From contig CAWVKS010000008.1 in assembly GCA_963930055.1 (NCBI GenBank), forward strand, positions 310,001 to 374,000: 64,000 bases of DNA. Reading direction: 5' to 3'. Positions within the stretch are counted from its first letter, which is position 1, and the number at the start of each line of letters is the position of its first letter. Both the position numbers and the translations under genes were made by a program. Positions 32,345 through 41,900 of this stretch are shown one piece after another. The notes under the pieces were generated by a model. The model was not told the origin of the DNA, searched no databases, and worked only from the letters and a program-made list of their open reading frames with translations. This DNA comes from Pullichristensenella sp963930055. Its GTDB lineage: Bacteria; Bacillota; Clostridia; Christensenellales; Aristaeellaceae.

Positions 32345-33409
32345 TCAGCCGCGTCCGCCGCCAAAGTGTTCTTCGGCAATGGCGTTCAGTTGCGCGGCGA
32401 TTTGGGAAAACTCACGGTTCAGGTCGAGCGTGCGCACGCTGATCGTGTTTCCGCACATCTGATAGCGGCTGTCTGGTTGTATGGCCTCGTCCGTTGCCGC
32501 GTAGAGCAGCAGCCCGGAAACGCGGTGCGGCGCGCTTCCGAACGCCGCGTCCCTGTTTTTGACGTAGGTGAAGATCTGATAGAGGTTGGCGGAATGGAGC
32601 GTATGGGCGTTAAAGCGCGTCTGCGTCGTGTGCGCGTAATACTTGGCGTCGATGATGAGCACGTCGTTGCCCCGCCTCAGCGTGATGTCGCTGCGCATGA
32701 CGGGCAGCATCGCGCCTTCCCCATCGTCCAAAGCCCAAGGGATCTGAGCGGCTTTTGCCGTGAGCCAGGGACATTCCCGGATGTAGTATTCGAGGATGAA
32801 TTTTTCGTACAAACGCTCCATGCGCTGCGCGTCGAGGAAGGAGGCCAGCCGGTAGTCCCCGCTGTCCGTGGTCAGGAGCAGCCCCTCGACGACAAGGCGG
32901 CACAGGCCTATGAGCATGCGGTAAGTGGCGTTGTTGCGCTGGAAGCGGATGGATGACCAGCGGATATTGCCGGGTTCGACGGTCTCTACGTCGGCAAAGA
33001 AGAGCAATTCCCGCTTCAGGTCATCCTTGCGCGCCTGCGCCACCCGCGCGTGGCGGAGAAGGAGCAGGGCCGTCGTTTTGAGGATGCGGTTGAGCTGACA
33101 GTTTTCGGAAAGCTCGTCGTATTCGCAGGCAAGCAGCCGTTTGCGGGCGAGGCGGTCGCGGATGGTGCCCGGCATCTCCAGCTTGCCCCGAAGCGCGGCA
33201 AGTTCCTCCCGGCGCGGCACATACTCCCGATACAGCCCCTGTTTCAGCAGCCGGCCGATCCCCTTGGCGAGTATGGCGGCGAAAAGGTCGTGTATGTTTT
33301 TGAATCCTTCGGCGGCAACATCCTCATAACCGCCCTGCTCCAGCGTTGTGAAGGCGTAAGAGAGCATGTAATAGATGTTTTTTATGAGGATGCTCTTGTC
33401 CTTCGTCAT
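32345..33409 (-). CDS. mcrC: McrC, nuclease subunit of type IV restriction system
   Basis: 354 residues. McrC brings the endonuclease and stimulates McrB; together they cut DNA with modified cytosines. The C-terminal PD-(D/E)xK nuclease is visible as MRSDITLR followed by VLIIDAKYY (Asp ... Asp-x-Lys). The N-terminal IKNIYYMLSYAF is the usual opening of this McrC branch. ATG 33409 overlaps the mcrB stop by four bases (ATGA), so the subunits are coupled; an upstream Met would overlap mcrB heavily. Complete by eye. Confidence 0.9.
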   Translation of the reverse strand: MTKDKSILIKNIYYMLSYAFTTLEQGGYEDVAAEGFKNIHDLFAAILAKGIGRLLKQGLYREYVPRREELAALRGKLEMPGTIRDRLARKRLLACEYDELSENCQLNRILKTTALLLLRHARVAQARKDDLKRELLFFADVETVEPGNIRWSSIRFQRNNATYRMLIGLCRLVVEGLLLTTDSGDYRLASFLDAQRMERLYEKFILEYYIRECPWLTAKAAQIPWALDDGEGAMLPVMRSDITLRRGNDVLIIDAKYYAHTTQTRFNAHTLHSANLYQIFTYVKNRDAAFGSAPHRVSGLLLYAATDEAIQPDSRYQMCGNTISVRTLDLNREFSQIAAQLNAIAEEHFGGGRG

Positions 33410-35034
33410 TGGAACACACCCTGCAAAATGTTTTCCCAACGCTGGAATTTGGCGTCGTCGTCGAACCAGTATTCGCGCAGCATGGGCAGTATGTCGTAGT
33501 CCACGATGGAGCGCAGCCAGTCTTCCGTGCAAACGACCCGGCCGCAAAAGTAGCTGTGGCCGATGCAGAAGCCCTTGCCCAGAGACTTGTCCAGGGCGAT
33601 CTCCCGATTCAGTTCCCGGACGCGGGCAAGAAGCTCGTTCAGCGTCTCGTCGTTGAGACTGCCCTGATAGCGCAGGAAGCCTTCGGAATCAAAGCCCGGT
33701 TCCATTTCAAAAAAGCTGAAGCGGCGGCGCAGCGCATAGTCGATCATGGCAAGGCTGCGGTCGGCGGTGTTCATCATGCCGATGATGTAGAGATTTTTGG
33801 GCACGCAGAAGGAAAGACCATCGTAAGCCAGCGTCGCCTTCGTGCCGCGATGATCCCTTTCGATGAGCATCAGCAGTTCGCCGAAGATCTTGCTGAGATT
33901 GCCGCGGTTGATCTCGTCGATGATGAAAAAATACTCCTGATCCGGTTGGCTCGCCGCCTTCTGGCAGAAGCGGTAAAAGACGCCGTATTTCAGCGCGAAT
34001 CCGTCCTCGACGGGCTTGTAGCCGAGCATGAAATCCTCGTAGGAATAGTTCTGATGGAACTGCACAAATTCGACCCGACTGTCATCGGCCATCCCCATCA
34101 TCGACCAGGCCAGACGCTTCGCGGCGAACGTCTTGCCCACGCCCGGCGCGCCCTGCAGGATGATGTTCTTCTTGTTGCGCAGTACGGCGACGAGGCTCTC
34201 ATAGCGCTTTTCCGACAGGTAGACGTCGCGGAGGAAGTCGTCCTTTGTATACGGTTCGCAGGCCGGCGCGGCGTCGGATGCTTCCGCGCCGGAGACGGCT
34301 TCCTGCGGCATATCTTCTTCGGCGGTGGATACGCCCGCTTCGGCGGCGTCTTTTCGCGCGCGGGAACGGCTGATGTAAAACCCGAAGTCGCTGGTCAGCG
34401 TTTTCAGTTCCGGGTCGGGGTAACAGGCGTCTGTCAGCTGCGCCTTCAACAGCGCTGCCAGATCCGCGTCCTCTTTGAGCGCGGCATTGAGCTCGTCGTA
34501 TAAACGCAGGAAATTGCGGATATTGTCGGCGTAGGCGCCCTTTTTGAAGCGATAGTCCGCAGCCAATCCGCTGGCGACGGCTTTTATCTCGCCAAATTTG
34601 TAGATGTAATACTTATCAGGATAGCGCAGCCAGAGATATATGCTGATGGGGTTTTCATACTGATAGTGCTGTATGGCATTGTCTCCATACTTTTTCAACA
34701 ACTCGGCAGCGCCAAATTTGAACGCCTCTATGCGCTCCACGACATCCTTGCTCTCATCAAACAAGGCGATAAACATGGCGCGCACTTCTTCTGGAGAGGC
34801 TTTTGCAAAACCAATGATCATCTGCCTGGGAAAATTGTTGGCAGACACCAGGAGATTGCTTGTCTTTGCGAGGCTGCTTTCCAGCATGTCCGCAAAGTCC
34901 GGCGCGTTGATGTCCCAATTATCCTGGAACCATTTTACGGCTTCCCATTTGTAGGCCTCAGCCTCCCACCATGCGGAAGAAAGATCCTGCTTATATGCTG
35001 CAAGCGCTTCGCGCATCAGAGAATGGTCAAACAT
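33406..35034 (-). CDS. mcrB: McrB, AAA+ GTPase subunit of type IV restriction system
   Basis: 542 residues. The N-terminal half (1-250) is the variable DNA-recognition part. A linker with acidic and Ala-rich sequence leads to the AAA+ motor at about 285: Walker A LQGAPGVGKTFAAKR, Walker B FIIDEINRGNLSKIFGEL and the McrB signature GMMNTADRSLAMIDYALRRRF (core MNTADRS). AGGAGG lies seven bases before ATG 35034. It begins 42 bases after the thiamine pyrophosphokinase stop on the same strand without a terminator, so the pair may be expressed from that promoter. The target modification is unknown. Confidence 0.92.
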   Translation of the reverse strand: MFDHSLMREALAAYKQDLSSAWWEAEAYKWEAVKWFQDNWDINAPDFADMLESSLAKTSNLLVSANNFPRQMIIGFAKASPEEVRAMFIALFDESKDVVERIEAFKFGAAELLKKYGDNAIQHYQYENPISIYLWLRYPDKYYIYKFGEIKAVASGLAADYRFKKGAYADNIRNFLRLYDELNAALKEDADLAALLKAQLTDACYPDPELKTLTSDFGFYISRSRARKDAAEAGVSTAEEDMPQEAVSGAEASDAAPACEPYTKDDFLRDVYLSEKRYESLVAVLRNKKNIILQGAPGVGKTFAAKRLAWSMMGMADDSRVEFVQFHQNYSYEDFMLGYKPVEDGFALKYGVFYRFCQKAASQPDQEYFFIIDEINRGNLSKIFGELLMLIERDHRGTKATLAYDGLSFCVPKNLYIIGMMNTADRSLAMIDYALRRRFSFFEMEPGFDSEGFLRYQGSLNDETLNELLARVRELNREIALDKSLGKGFCIGHSYFCGRVVCTEDWLRSIVDYDILPMLREYWFDDDAKFQRWENILQGVFQ

Positions 35035-35076
35035 TCTGCGGCCTCCTTGTGATCGTTTTGCTTTTGCGCGCACCCG

Positions 35077-35712
35077 TCATATCCCTTCCACTACGGCCTC
35101 CCCCGTCCAGGCCACCAGCAGCAGGCCGTCCGTCACCGCCACACGGGCGGGGACGCCGGTAAATTCGTTGCTCACGCCCATGGGGTAGTCGTCGCGCAAT
35201 GTGAAGCCATGCTGCGGGTATTTCAGCCCTTCCAGATACACCCCCCGCGCTTCGCCGCCCTGCGCGAACACCGAGAGCATGCCCCGGCTCGCGGCGGCAA
35301 AGCGAATTTCGCCGTTGAGGATGGAAGTTACGCTGTAATGCTCCTCCACCAGCACGCCGCGCGCGCCCTGGCGGGCGAGGAAGTTGAGCGATTGCAGATT
35401 GGCGATGGTGTGGTCGATGCGCCCCCCGGCGGCCCCGTAGATGCGTATATCCCGGCAGCCGCGCGCAAGGGCGAGGCGCAGCGCCGCCACCATGTCCGTA
35501 TCGTCCTTTTCCGCGGGCAGGCGCACCACTTCGCCGCCGTTGGGCGCTTCGCGCAGGGAGTCAAAATCGCCCACGACGATGTCCGCGCGCGCGTGCAGGC
35601 GGGAAAGCGCCCCCTGCCCGCCGTCGGCGGCGATCACCAGGTCGTCCGCCCCGGGCGACCAGCCCCGCGCGCAGAAATCCCCCGCGCCCACGATCCAGCA
35701 GCGCCTTTCCAT
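35077..35712 (-). CDS. thiN: Thiamine pyrophosphokinase
   Basis: 211 residues, usual size. The enzyme makes thiamine diphosphate from thiamine and ATP. Motifs: IAADGGQGAL, VVGDFDSLRE, PAEKDDTDMVAAL, and GAAGGRIDHTIANLQSL, all of the TPK catalytic domain; a C-terminal substrate-binding beta-sandwich follows. GGAGG eight bases before ATG 35712 sets the start. Its promoter at 35734-35762 may also drive mcrBC. Confidence 0.93.
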   Translation of the reverse strand: MERRCWIVGAGDFCARGWSPGADDLVIAADGGQGALSRLHARADIVVGDFDSLREAPNGGEVVRLPAEKDDTDMVAALRLALARGCRDIRIYGAAGGRIDHTIANLQSLNFLARQGARGVLVEEHYSVTSILNGEIRFAAASRGMLSVFAQGGEARGVYLEGLKYPQHGFTLRDDYPMGVSNEFTGVPARVAVTDGLLLVAWTGEAVVEGI

Positions 35713-35733
35713 GCGCCTCACCTCCACGCGGCT

Positions 35734-35762
35734 ATGATACCAGCCCGGGGGGCGAAAGTCAA
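35734..35762 (-). promoter_or_regulatory. Promoter of thiN (and perhaps mcrBC)
   Basis: TTGACT (35762-35757), 17 bases, TATCAT (35739-35734) on the minus strand, directly before the thiN ribosome site. Confidence 0.78.
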
Positions 35763-35785
35763 GGCGCTTTTCGCCGCCTTTGCCG

Positions 35786-35815
35786 TTGACGGACTTCGGT
35801 TTGTTCTGTTATAAT
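35786..35815 (+). promoter_or_regulatory. Promoter of the TetR-amidase operon
   Basis: TTGACG (35786-35791), 18 bases, TATAAT (35810-35815). Confidence 0.8.
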
Positions 35816-35842
35816 AAAACACAGGACAAGGAGGGCGTACCA

Positions 35843-36550
35843 ATGAAGAAAGGCGATCTGCGCCGGCAGGCCATCCTCGACACCGCCGAGGCGCTGTTTT
35901 TTGGCCGCGGCTACGAGGAGACCTCCGTTCAGGACATACTGGACGCCATGGGGCTTTCCAAGGGCGGCTTCTACCACCACTTTGAATCGAAAATGGCCGT
36001 GCTGGAGGCCGTCAGCGCCCGACGCGCCGAGCAGAAGTATTCGCAGGCGGCGCGGGAATTGCGCGCCTCCTCGCTGGGGGCGCTGGAAAAGCTCAACCGC
36101 CTCTTTTCGCTGGTGAACATATTCGAGCGCGAGCAGCCGGAATTTGTGCAGATGGTGCTCAACGTCTGCTTCCGCGGCGGCGACGCGGCGCTTTTGCGCG
36201 CCATCCGCGAAGTGACGCTTGCCCAGCTCGGGCCGCTGATGGACGAGATCATCGTCCAGGGCGTGCGCGAGGGCACGTTCTACACCCGGCAGCTGGGCGG
36301 CATCGGCCGCTTGCTGCTGATGCTGGCGCACGATTTTGAGGACGAGGCCGCCCGCGCGCTCATCGCCGGCGGCGGCAAGCCGGAGAGCGTGGTTTCGGTC
36401 ATCGACACGCTCAACGTCTACCGCGACAGCGTGGAACTGCTCCTCAACGCCCCCTACGGCTCGGTGCGCCTGTTTGACATCGACCGCGTGCTCAAGACCT
36501 GCCGCGCGCTGCTGCCCGGCCTGGAGGCGGGGGAGGAGGAAGAGGCATGA
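35843..36550 (+). CDS. TetR-family regulator
   Basis: 235 residues. The N-terminal helix-turn-helix is canonical (residues 5-55: AILDTAEALFFGRGYEETSV, SKGGFYHHFESKMAVLEAV). The C-terminal ligand domain is helical and larger than average. AAGGAGGG lies seven bases before ATG 35843. The stop overlaps the secreted amidase gene by four bases, so regulator and amidase are translated together; whether it controls its own operon is not visible as no clear operator palindrome was found. Confidence 0.88.
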   Translation: MKKGDLRRQAILDTAEALFFGRGYEETSVQDILDAMGLSKGGFYHHFESKMAVLEAVSARRAEQKYSQAARELRASSLGALEKLNRLFSLVNIFEREQPEFVQMVLNVCFRGGDAALLRAIREVTLAQLGPLMDEIIVQGVREGTFYTRQLGGIGRLLLMLAHDFEDEAARALIAGGGKPESVVSVIDTLNVYRDSVELLLNAPYGSVRLFDIDRVLKTCRALLPGLEAGEEEEA

Positions 36551-37536
36551 AGCGCCTTTTCTGTCTGCTTATCGCCCTGGCGCTGACGCTTGCCTGCGCC
36601 GCCCTTGCCGAGGCCGCGCCGCAAATGGCCCCGCCGCGCCCGCTGGAGACGCCGCTGGCCGCGGCCGCGCCAGAAACGACAGCTATGCCGAAAGCCACGG
36701 CCATGCCGAGAGCCGCGGCCATGCCGGAAACGACGCTCACGGCCGTGCCGAAAGCTGCGACCATGCCGGAAACGACGCTCACGGCCGCGCCGGAAGCCAC
36801 GGCAACGCCGGAAACGTCCGCTGCACCGGAGGCCACGCCCGCGCCGGGAGACGTCTTTTCCCTCCTTCCGGCGCAGATGCCCACCGTGCCGCCCCAGCCC
36901 ACGCGCGACCCGGGCCGGCTCACCGGCGTGAAGATCGGCATCGACCCCGGCCATCAGGCGCAGGGAAACAGCGCGCAGGAGGCCGTCGCCCCCGGAAGCT
37001 CCGAGACGAAGGCCAGGGTCTCCTCCGGCACTTCCGGCCGCTTCACCGGCGTGCCGGAATACGAAGTGAACCTCGATGTCTCCCTGCAACTGCGCGACGC
37101 TCTGGAAGCGCTGGGCTGCGAAGTGTACATGACGCGCGAGACGAATGATGTAGACATCTCCAACCAGGAGCGCGCCGTCATGATGAACGAGCTGGGCGTG
37201 GATCTGGTTTTGCGCATCCACTGCAACGGCTCCACCAACAAAAGCGCGCAGGGCATCGGCCTCTACATCCGCAAGACGGGGACAAACGCCGACGAGTGCA
37301 TGCGCGCTGCCGAGGCGCTTTTGCCCGCCATGATCGAGGCCACGGGCGCGGAGAGCGACGGCATCTTCCGCCGCGATACCTACACAGGCCTCAACTGGTC
37401 GGAAGTGCCCAGCATCCTTGTGGAGATGGGCTTTATGACCAATGAGGAAGAGGACTACAAGCTCAACGACCCCGCCTACCAGCAGCTGCTGGTGCAGGGC
37501 ATGGTCGAGGGCGTTTGCGCCTACATGGGGCGATAA
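36547..37536 (+). CDS. Secreted N-acetylmuramoyl-L-alanine amidase (Amidase_3)
   Basis: 329 residues. A signal peptide (1-22, cleaved near ALA-EA) is followed by about 90 residues of Pro/Ala/Thr-rich linker with an imperfect duplication of a block around AMPETTLTA, then the zinc amidase domain from about 125. Zn ligands: His in GIDPGHQ, Glu in EYEVNLDVS, His in LRIHCNGS; catalytic Glu in ILVEMGFMTNEEED. The enzyme cuts the bond between muramic acid and the stem peptide in peptidoglycan. ATGA overlap with the TetR stop. Confidence 0.92.
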   Translation: MKRLFCLLIALALTLACAALAEAAPQMAPPRPLETPLAAAAPETTAMPKATAMPRAAAMPETTLTAVPKAATMPETTLTAAPEATATPETSAAPEATPAPGDVFSLLPAQMPTVPPQPTRDPGRLTGVKIGIDPGHQAQGNSAQEAVAPGSSETKARVSSGTSGRFTGVPEYEVNLDVSLQLRDALEALGCEVYMTRETNDVDISNQERAVMMNELGVDLVLRIHCNGSTNKSAQGIGLYIRKTGTNADECMRAAEALLPAMIEATGAESDGIFRRDTYTGLNWSEVPSILVEMGFMTNEEEDYKLNDPAYQQLLVQGMVEGVCAYMGR

Positions 37537-37554
37537 ACAAACGAGGTGACGCAT

Positions 37555-38031
37555 ATGGACAGACCCCTGCGCCGGGCGCGGGATTCCTATACCGAACAGG
37601 TGCAGATCATCATGCCGCAGCACGTCAACGGCGCGCAGCGCCTCTTTGGCGGCCAATTGATGGCGTGGATCGACGTGGTGGCGGGCGTGGCCGCGCGGCG
37701 GCACTCGGGCAGGACGGTGACCACGGCCTCCGTGGACGAGCTGTCCTTCCTTAACCCCGCCAACATCGACGATACGGTGGTGCTGGCCGCGCGCGTGACC
37801 TACGTGGGCCGTACCAGCATGGAGGTGCGCGTGGATACCTACGTCGAGCGCCTCAACGGCCGGCGCGACCCGGTCAACCGCGCCTATCTGGTGATGGTGG
37901 CGCTGGACGAAAACGGCGAGCCCACCGAAGTGCCGGGGTTGGCCGTCGAGACCGAGGAAGAGCGCGCCGAATGGGCCGACGGCGAGCGGCGCAGGCTGTT
38001 GCGCAGGGAGCGCCGCGCCGCGAAGCCCTGA
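37555..38031 (+). CDS. Hotdog-fold acyl-CoA thioesterase
   Basis: 158 residues with the YciA/BACH-type signature QRLFGGQLMAWIDVVAGVAARRHSG (core FGGQLMAWID) and the catalytic-type Asp in that block; DELSFLNPANIDD is the next family segment. It hydrolyses acyl-CoA esters in the cytoplasm. GAGG lies eight bases before ATG 37555. It lies 18 bases after the amidase stop and may share its transcript. Confidence 0.88.
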   Translation: MDRPLRRARDSYTEQVQIIMPQHVNGAQRLFGGQLMAWIDVVAGVAARRHSGRTVTTASVDELSFLNPANIDDTVVLAARVTYVGRTSMEVRVDTYVERLNGRRDPVNRAYLVMVALDENGEPTEVPGLAVETEEERAEWADGERRRLLRRERRAAKP

Positions 38032-38068
38032 AGGGAAGGCGCGATCGCGCGTCCCCCGGCCGCCGCGG

Positions 38069-38098
38069 CGAAAAAATCGCCCGCGCGCTCTTTTGTAA
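38069..38098 (+). terminator. Probable terminator after the thioesterase gene
   Basis: CGCGGCGA pairs with TCGCCCGCG around an A-rich loop, followed by CGCTCTTTT. Confidence 0.5.
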
Positions 38099-38109
38099 CG
38101 CAAGCTCCC

Positions 38110-38138
38110 TTGACTTTGCCGGCCTGTTTCCTTATAAT
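38110..38138 (+). promoter_or_regulatory. Promoter of pyruvate:ferredoxin oxidoreductase
   Basis: TTGACT (38110-38115), 17 bases, TATAAT (38133-38138). Confidence 0.87.
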
Positions 38139-38191
38139 GAATCTGTATAGGTCATTTGGTAGAAACCTATTCCATAAAGGAGGTCCTCCAC

Positions 38192-41100
38192 TTGAGCATC
38201 AAGATGACCGTGGACGGCAATACCGCCGTCAGCCACGTCGCGTATGCGTTCAGCGATGTGGCCGCGATCTACCCCATCACGCCTTCCTCCCCCATGGCCG
38301 AAGTAGCCGACGAGTGGGCCGCGCAGGGCCGCGACAACCTCTTTGGGCAGAAGGTCCGCATCGCCGAGATGCAGTCCGAAGGCGGCGCCGCCGGCGCTGT
38401 GCACGGCTCCCTGGCCGCGGGCGCGCTGACCAGCACCTTCACCGCCTCCCAGGGCCTGCTTCTGATGATCCCCAACATGTACAAGATCTCCGGCGAGCTG
38501 CTGCCGGGCGTGTTCCACGTTTCCGCCCGCGCGCTGGCCTATCACGCGCTGTCGATCTTCGGCGACCATTCCGACGTCATGGCCTGCCGCCAGACCGGCT
38601 TTGCCATGCTGGCCTCCAACAGCGTGCAGGAAGCGATGGACATGGCGCTGGTCGCCCATGTGTCCGCGCTGAAGGCCTCCGTGCCCTTCCTGCACTTCTT
38701 CGACGGCTTCCGCACCTCCCATGAGATCCAGAAGATCGACGGCATCGAGTACGACGAGATGAAGAAGCTCGTGCCGTGGGACAAGGTCAAGGCCTTCCGC
38801 GAGCGCGCGCTCAACCCCGAGCATCCGCATCAGCAGGGTACGGCCCAGAACCCGGACATCTACTTCCAGGGCCGCGAGGCTGCCAACAAGTACTATCTGG
38901 CCACCCCGGAGATCGTCGAAGAAGTCATGAACGAAGTCGGCGAACTGACCGGCCGCCACTACAAGCTGTTTGACTACGTGGGCGCCCCGGACGCCGACCG
39001 CGTCATCATCGCCATGGGCTCCGGCTGCGACGCCGCCGAAGAGACCGTCAATTACCTGAACAAGCGCGGCGAGAAGGTCGGCCTTGTCAAGGTCCACCTC
39101 TATCGCCCCTTCTCCATGAAGCACTTCCTGGCCGCCATCCCGGCCACCTGCAAGAAGATCGCCGTGCTCGACCGCACCAAGGAGTCCGGCTCTCTGGGCG
39201 AGCCTCTGTATCTGGACGTCTGCTCCGCGCTGCGCGAGGCGGGCAAGAACGACATACTCGTCGTCGGCGGCCGCTATGGCCTCGGCTCCAAGGAGTTCAA
39301 CCCCACCATGGTCAAGGCCGTGTATGACAACCTTGCCAAGGACGAGCCCAAGAACCACTTCACCGTCGGCATCGTCGACGATGTGACCGGCACCTCCCTC
39401 GAGTTGGGCGAGAAGATCGACGCCAGCCCCGAAGGTCTGGTCTCCTGCATGTTCTACGGCCTCGGCTCCGACGGCACCGTGGGCGCGAACAAGAACTCCA
39501 TCAAGATCATCGGCGACCACACCGATATGTACGCGCAGGCGTACTTCAGCTACGATTCCAAGAAGTCCGGCGGCATCACCGTCAGCCACCTGCGCTTCGG
39601 CAAGAGCCCGATCATGTCCACCTACCTGATCGACTCCGCGGACTTCATCGCCTGCCACAACCCCGCCTACGTCACCAAGTACGACATGCTTTCCGCCCTC
39701 AAGGACGGCGGCGTATTCCTGCTCAACAGCCCGTGGACGGCCGCGGAGATGGAAGAGCAGCTGCCCGCTTCCATGAAGCAGGCGCTGGCCAAGAAGCACG
39801 CCAAGTTCTACACCGTGGACGCCATCAAGCTGGCCCGCGAGGTCGGCATGGGCGGCCGCATCAACACCATCATGCAGGCGGCGTTCTTTAAGCTGGCCAA
39901 CGTCATCCCCTACGAGCAGGCGGATGAGTACATGAAGGCCTACGCCAAGAAGGCCTACGGCAAGAAGGGCGACGAGGTCGTCAAGAAGAACTGGGCCGCC
40001 ATCGACATCGCCATCTCCGGCCTGGTCGAGATCCCCGTGCCCGCCGAGTGGGCCAACGCCACCACCGGCGCGGTGCCCGTCAAGGTCGAGGCCACCGAGT
40101 ACTTCGACGAGGTCATCCAGCCCATCCTCGCGCAGGAAGGCGACAAGCTGCCCGTGTCCAAGCTGGATCCGGCCGGCGTCGTGCCCACCGGCACCACCAA
40201 GTACGAAAAGCGCGGCATCGCCGTCATGGTGCCTGAGTGGCAGATCGACAACTGCATCCAGTGCTGCCAGTGCGCCATGGTCTGCCCGCACGCCTGCATC
40301 CGCCCCTATATGGTGGACGACGAGGGCAAGGCCAACGCGCCCGAGACCTTCGCCACCAAGCCGGCGCTGGGCCCGAAGTTCAAGGGCCTGACCTTCCGCA
40401 TGCAGGTTTCCCCGCTGGATTGCACCGGCTGCGAGAACTGCGCGCAGGTCTGCCCGGCCAAGAACAAGGCGCTGGTCATGAAGCCCCTGGCCACCCAGGC
40501 CGCCGAGGAGAAGAACTGGGAGTACGCCCAGACGCTGCCTGAGTTCAAGGGCGAGGCGCATCCCAAGACCATCAAGGACGCCCAGCTCAAGAAGCCGCTC
40601 TTCGAGTTCTCCGGCGCCTGCGCGGGCTGCGGCGAGACCCCGTATGTGAAGCTCGTCACCCAGCTGTTCGGCGACCGCATGATCGTTGCCAACGCCACGG
40701 GCTGCTCCTCCATCTACGGCGGCTCCGCCCCCACCTGCCCCTACACCACCAACAACGAAGGCCACGGCCCCGCCTGGGCGAACAGCCTCTTTGAGGACAA
40801 CGCCGAGTTCGGCTTCGGCATGAACCTGGCCGTCACCCAGCGCCGCAAGAAGCTGGCCGACACCGTCGCAAAGCTCATCGCCATCCCCTACTGCGATGAG
40901 GAGATTCAGGCCGCGGGCAAGGAATGGCTCGAGGGCATGGACGACGCCGAGGCCTCCAAGGCCGCCGGCGCGAAGCTGCTGGCCGCCTGCAAGAAGGCCA
41001 CCGATCCCGCCCGCGATCTGACCGGCACGCCTGGCGAGGCCGCGTGGCTGGCCAACGGCAAGGTCTGCCCCTGCGAGGCCTGCACGCTGGCGCGCGAGGT

Positions 41101-41758
41101 CGTCGCCGACGCCGATATGCTGACCAAGAAGTCCATCTGGATCTTCGGCGGCGACGGCTGGGCCTACGACATCGGCTACGGCGGACTGGACCACGTGCTG
41201 GCCCAGGGCGAGGACGTCAACGTGCTCGTGCTCGATACCGAGGTCTACTCCAACACCGGCGGACAGGCTTCCAAGTCCACGCCGACCGGCTCCGTGGCCA
41301 AGTTCGCGGCCGCCGGCAAGCGCACCCGCAAGAAGGATCTGGGCCTGATGGCCATGTCCTATGGCTATGTGTACGTGGCGCAGGTCGCCATGGGCGCGGA
41401 CATGAACCAGCTGATCAAGGCCATGACCGAGGCCGAGGCCTACAAGGGCCCGTCCCTCATCATCGCCTACGCGCCGTGCATCAACCACGGCATCAAGATG
41501 AACCAGGCGCAGGCCGAGATCAAGAAGGCCGTCGCCGCCGGTTACTGGACCATGTACCGCTACAACCCGGATCTGGAGAACCCGCTCACCGTGGATTCCA
41601 AGGATCCGACCGAGAGCTATCAGGACTTCATCAAGGGCGAGAACCGCTACGCCTCGCTGCTGCGGCAGTTCCCGGACGTCGCGCCCGCGCTCTTCGAGGA
41701 ATCCGAGGCCGAGGCCCACAAGCGCCTCGAGACCTACAAGCGCATGGCCGGCAAGTAA
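38192..41758 (+). CDS. nifJ: Pyruvate:ferredoxin (flavodoxin) oxidoreductase, homodimeric
   Basis: 1188 residues, the normal single-chain PFOR. It oxidises pyruvate to acetyl-CoA and CO2, reducing ferredoxin, the central step of anaerobic pyruvate use. Domain I is the pyrimidine-binding part (AIYPITPSSPMAEVADEW), domain II and III follow, and a two-cluster ferredoxin domain lies around 680-780 (CIQCCQCAMVCPHAC; DCTGCENCAQVCPAK). FSGACAGCGETPYVKL supplies proximal-cluster cysteines; the TPP motif is GGDGWAYDIGYGGLDH, and EVYSNTGGQASKSTPTG is conserved. TTG 38192 is used because AAGGAGG lies eight bases upstream. Codon bias is strong, as expected for an abundant enzyme. Confidence 0.97.
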   Translation: MSIKMTVDGNTAVSHVAYAFSDVAAIYPITPSSPMAEVADEWAAQGRDNLFGQKVRIAEMQSEGGAAGAVHGSLAAGALTSTFTASQGLLLMIPNMYKISGELLPGVFHVSARALAYHALSIFGDHSDVMACRQTGFAMLASNSVQEAMDMALVAHVSALKASVPFLHFFDGFRTSHEIQKIDGIEYDEMKKLVPWDKVKAFRERALNPEHPHQQGTAQNPDIYFQGREAANKYYLATPEIVEEVMNEVGELTGRHYKLFDYVGAPDADRVIIAMGSGCDAAEETVNYLNKRGEKVGLVKVHLYRPFSMKHFLAAIPATCKKIAVLDRTKESGSLGEPLYLDVCSALREAGKNDILVVGGRYGLGSKEFNPTMVKAVYDNLAKDEPKNHFTVGIVDDVTGTSLELGEKIDASPEGLVSCMFYGLGSDGTVGANKNSIKIIGDHTDMYAQAYFSYDSKKSGGITVSHLRFGKSPIMSTYLIDSADFIACHNPAYVTKYDMLSALKDGGVFLLNSPWTAAEMEEQLPASMKQALAKKHAKFYTVDAIKLAREVGMGGRINTIMQAAFFKLANVIPYEQADEYMKAYAKKAYGKKGDEVVKKNWAAIDIAISGLVEIPVPAEWANATTGAVPVKVEATEYFDEVIQPILAQEGDKLPVSKLDPAGVVPTGTTKYEKRGIAVMVPEWQIDNCIQCCQCAMVCPHACIRPYMVDDEGKANAPETFATKPALGPKFKGLTFRMQVSPLDCTGCENCAQVCPAKNKALVMKPLATQAAEEKNWEYAQTLPEFKGEAHPKTIKDAQLKKPLFEFSGACAGCGETPYVKLVTQLFGDRMIVANATGCSSIYGGSAPTCPYTTNNEGHGPAWANSLFEDNAEFGFGMNLAVTQRRKKLADTVAKLIAIPYCDEEIQAAGKEWLEGMDDAEASKAAGAKLLAACKKATDPARDLTGTPGEAAWLANGKVCPCEACTLAREVVADADMLTKKSIWIFGGDGWAYDIGYGGLDHVLAQGEDVNVLVLDTEVYSNTGGQASKSTPTGSVAKFAAAGKRTRKKDLGLMAMSYGYVYVAQVAMGADMNQLIKAMTEAEAYKGPSLIIAYAPCINHGIKMNQAQAEIKKAVAAGYWTMYRYNPDLENPLTVDSKDPTESYQDFIKGENRYASLLRQFPDVAPALFEESEAEAHKRLETYKRMAGK

Positions 41759-41773
41759 GCCGCACACAAGCGC

Positions 41774-41893
41774 CCCGCGCGCCCCGCAAGGGCGCGCGGG
41801 ACAGAGCGCTGCTAGAGCCCGCCGCCGCGAACGTTTGCGGCGGCGGGCTTTGTCTTTGTAGAAAAAATGCCTTCCCGCGGGCAACGGGAAGGC
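41774..41893 (+). terminator. Three consecutive terminator-like hairpins after PFOR
   Basis: 41774-41800 (CCCGCGCGCCC stem), 41816-41858 (AGCCCGCCGCCGC stem followed by TTTGTCTTTG, the best terminator) and 41869-41893 (GCCTTCCCG/CGGGAAGGC). The last may serve the opposite strand. Confidence 0.85.
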
Positions 41894-41900
41894 GTTTGCG

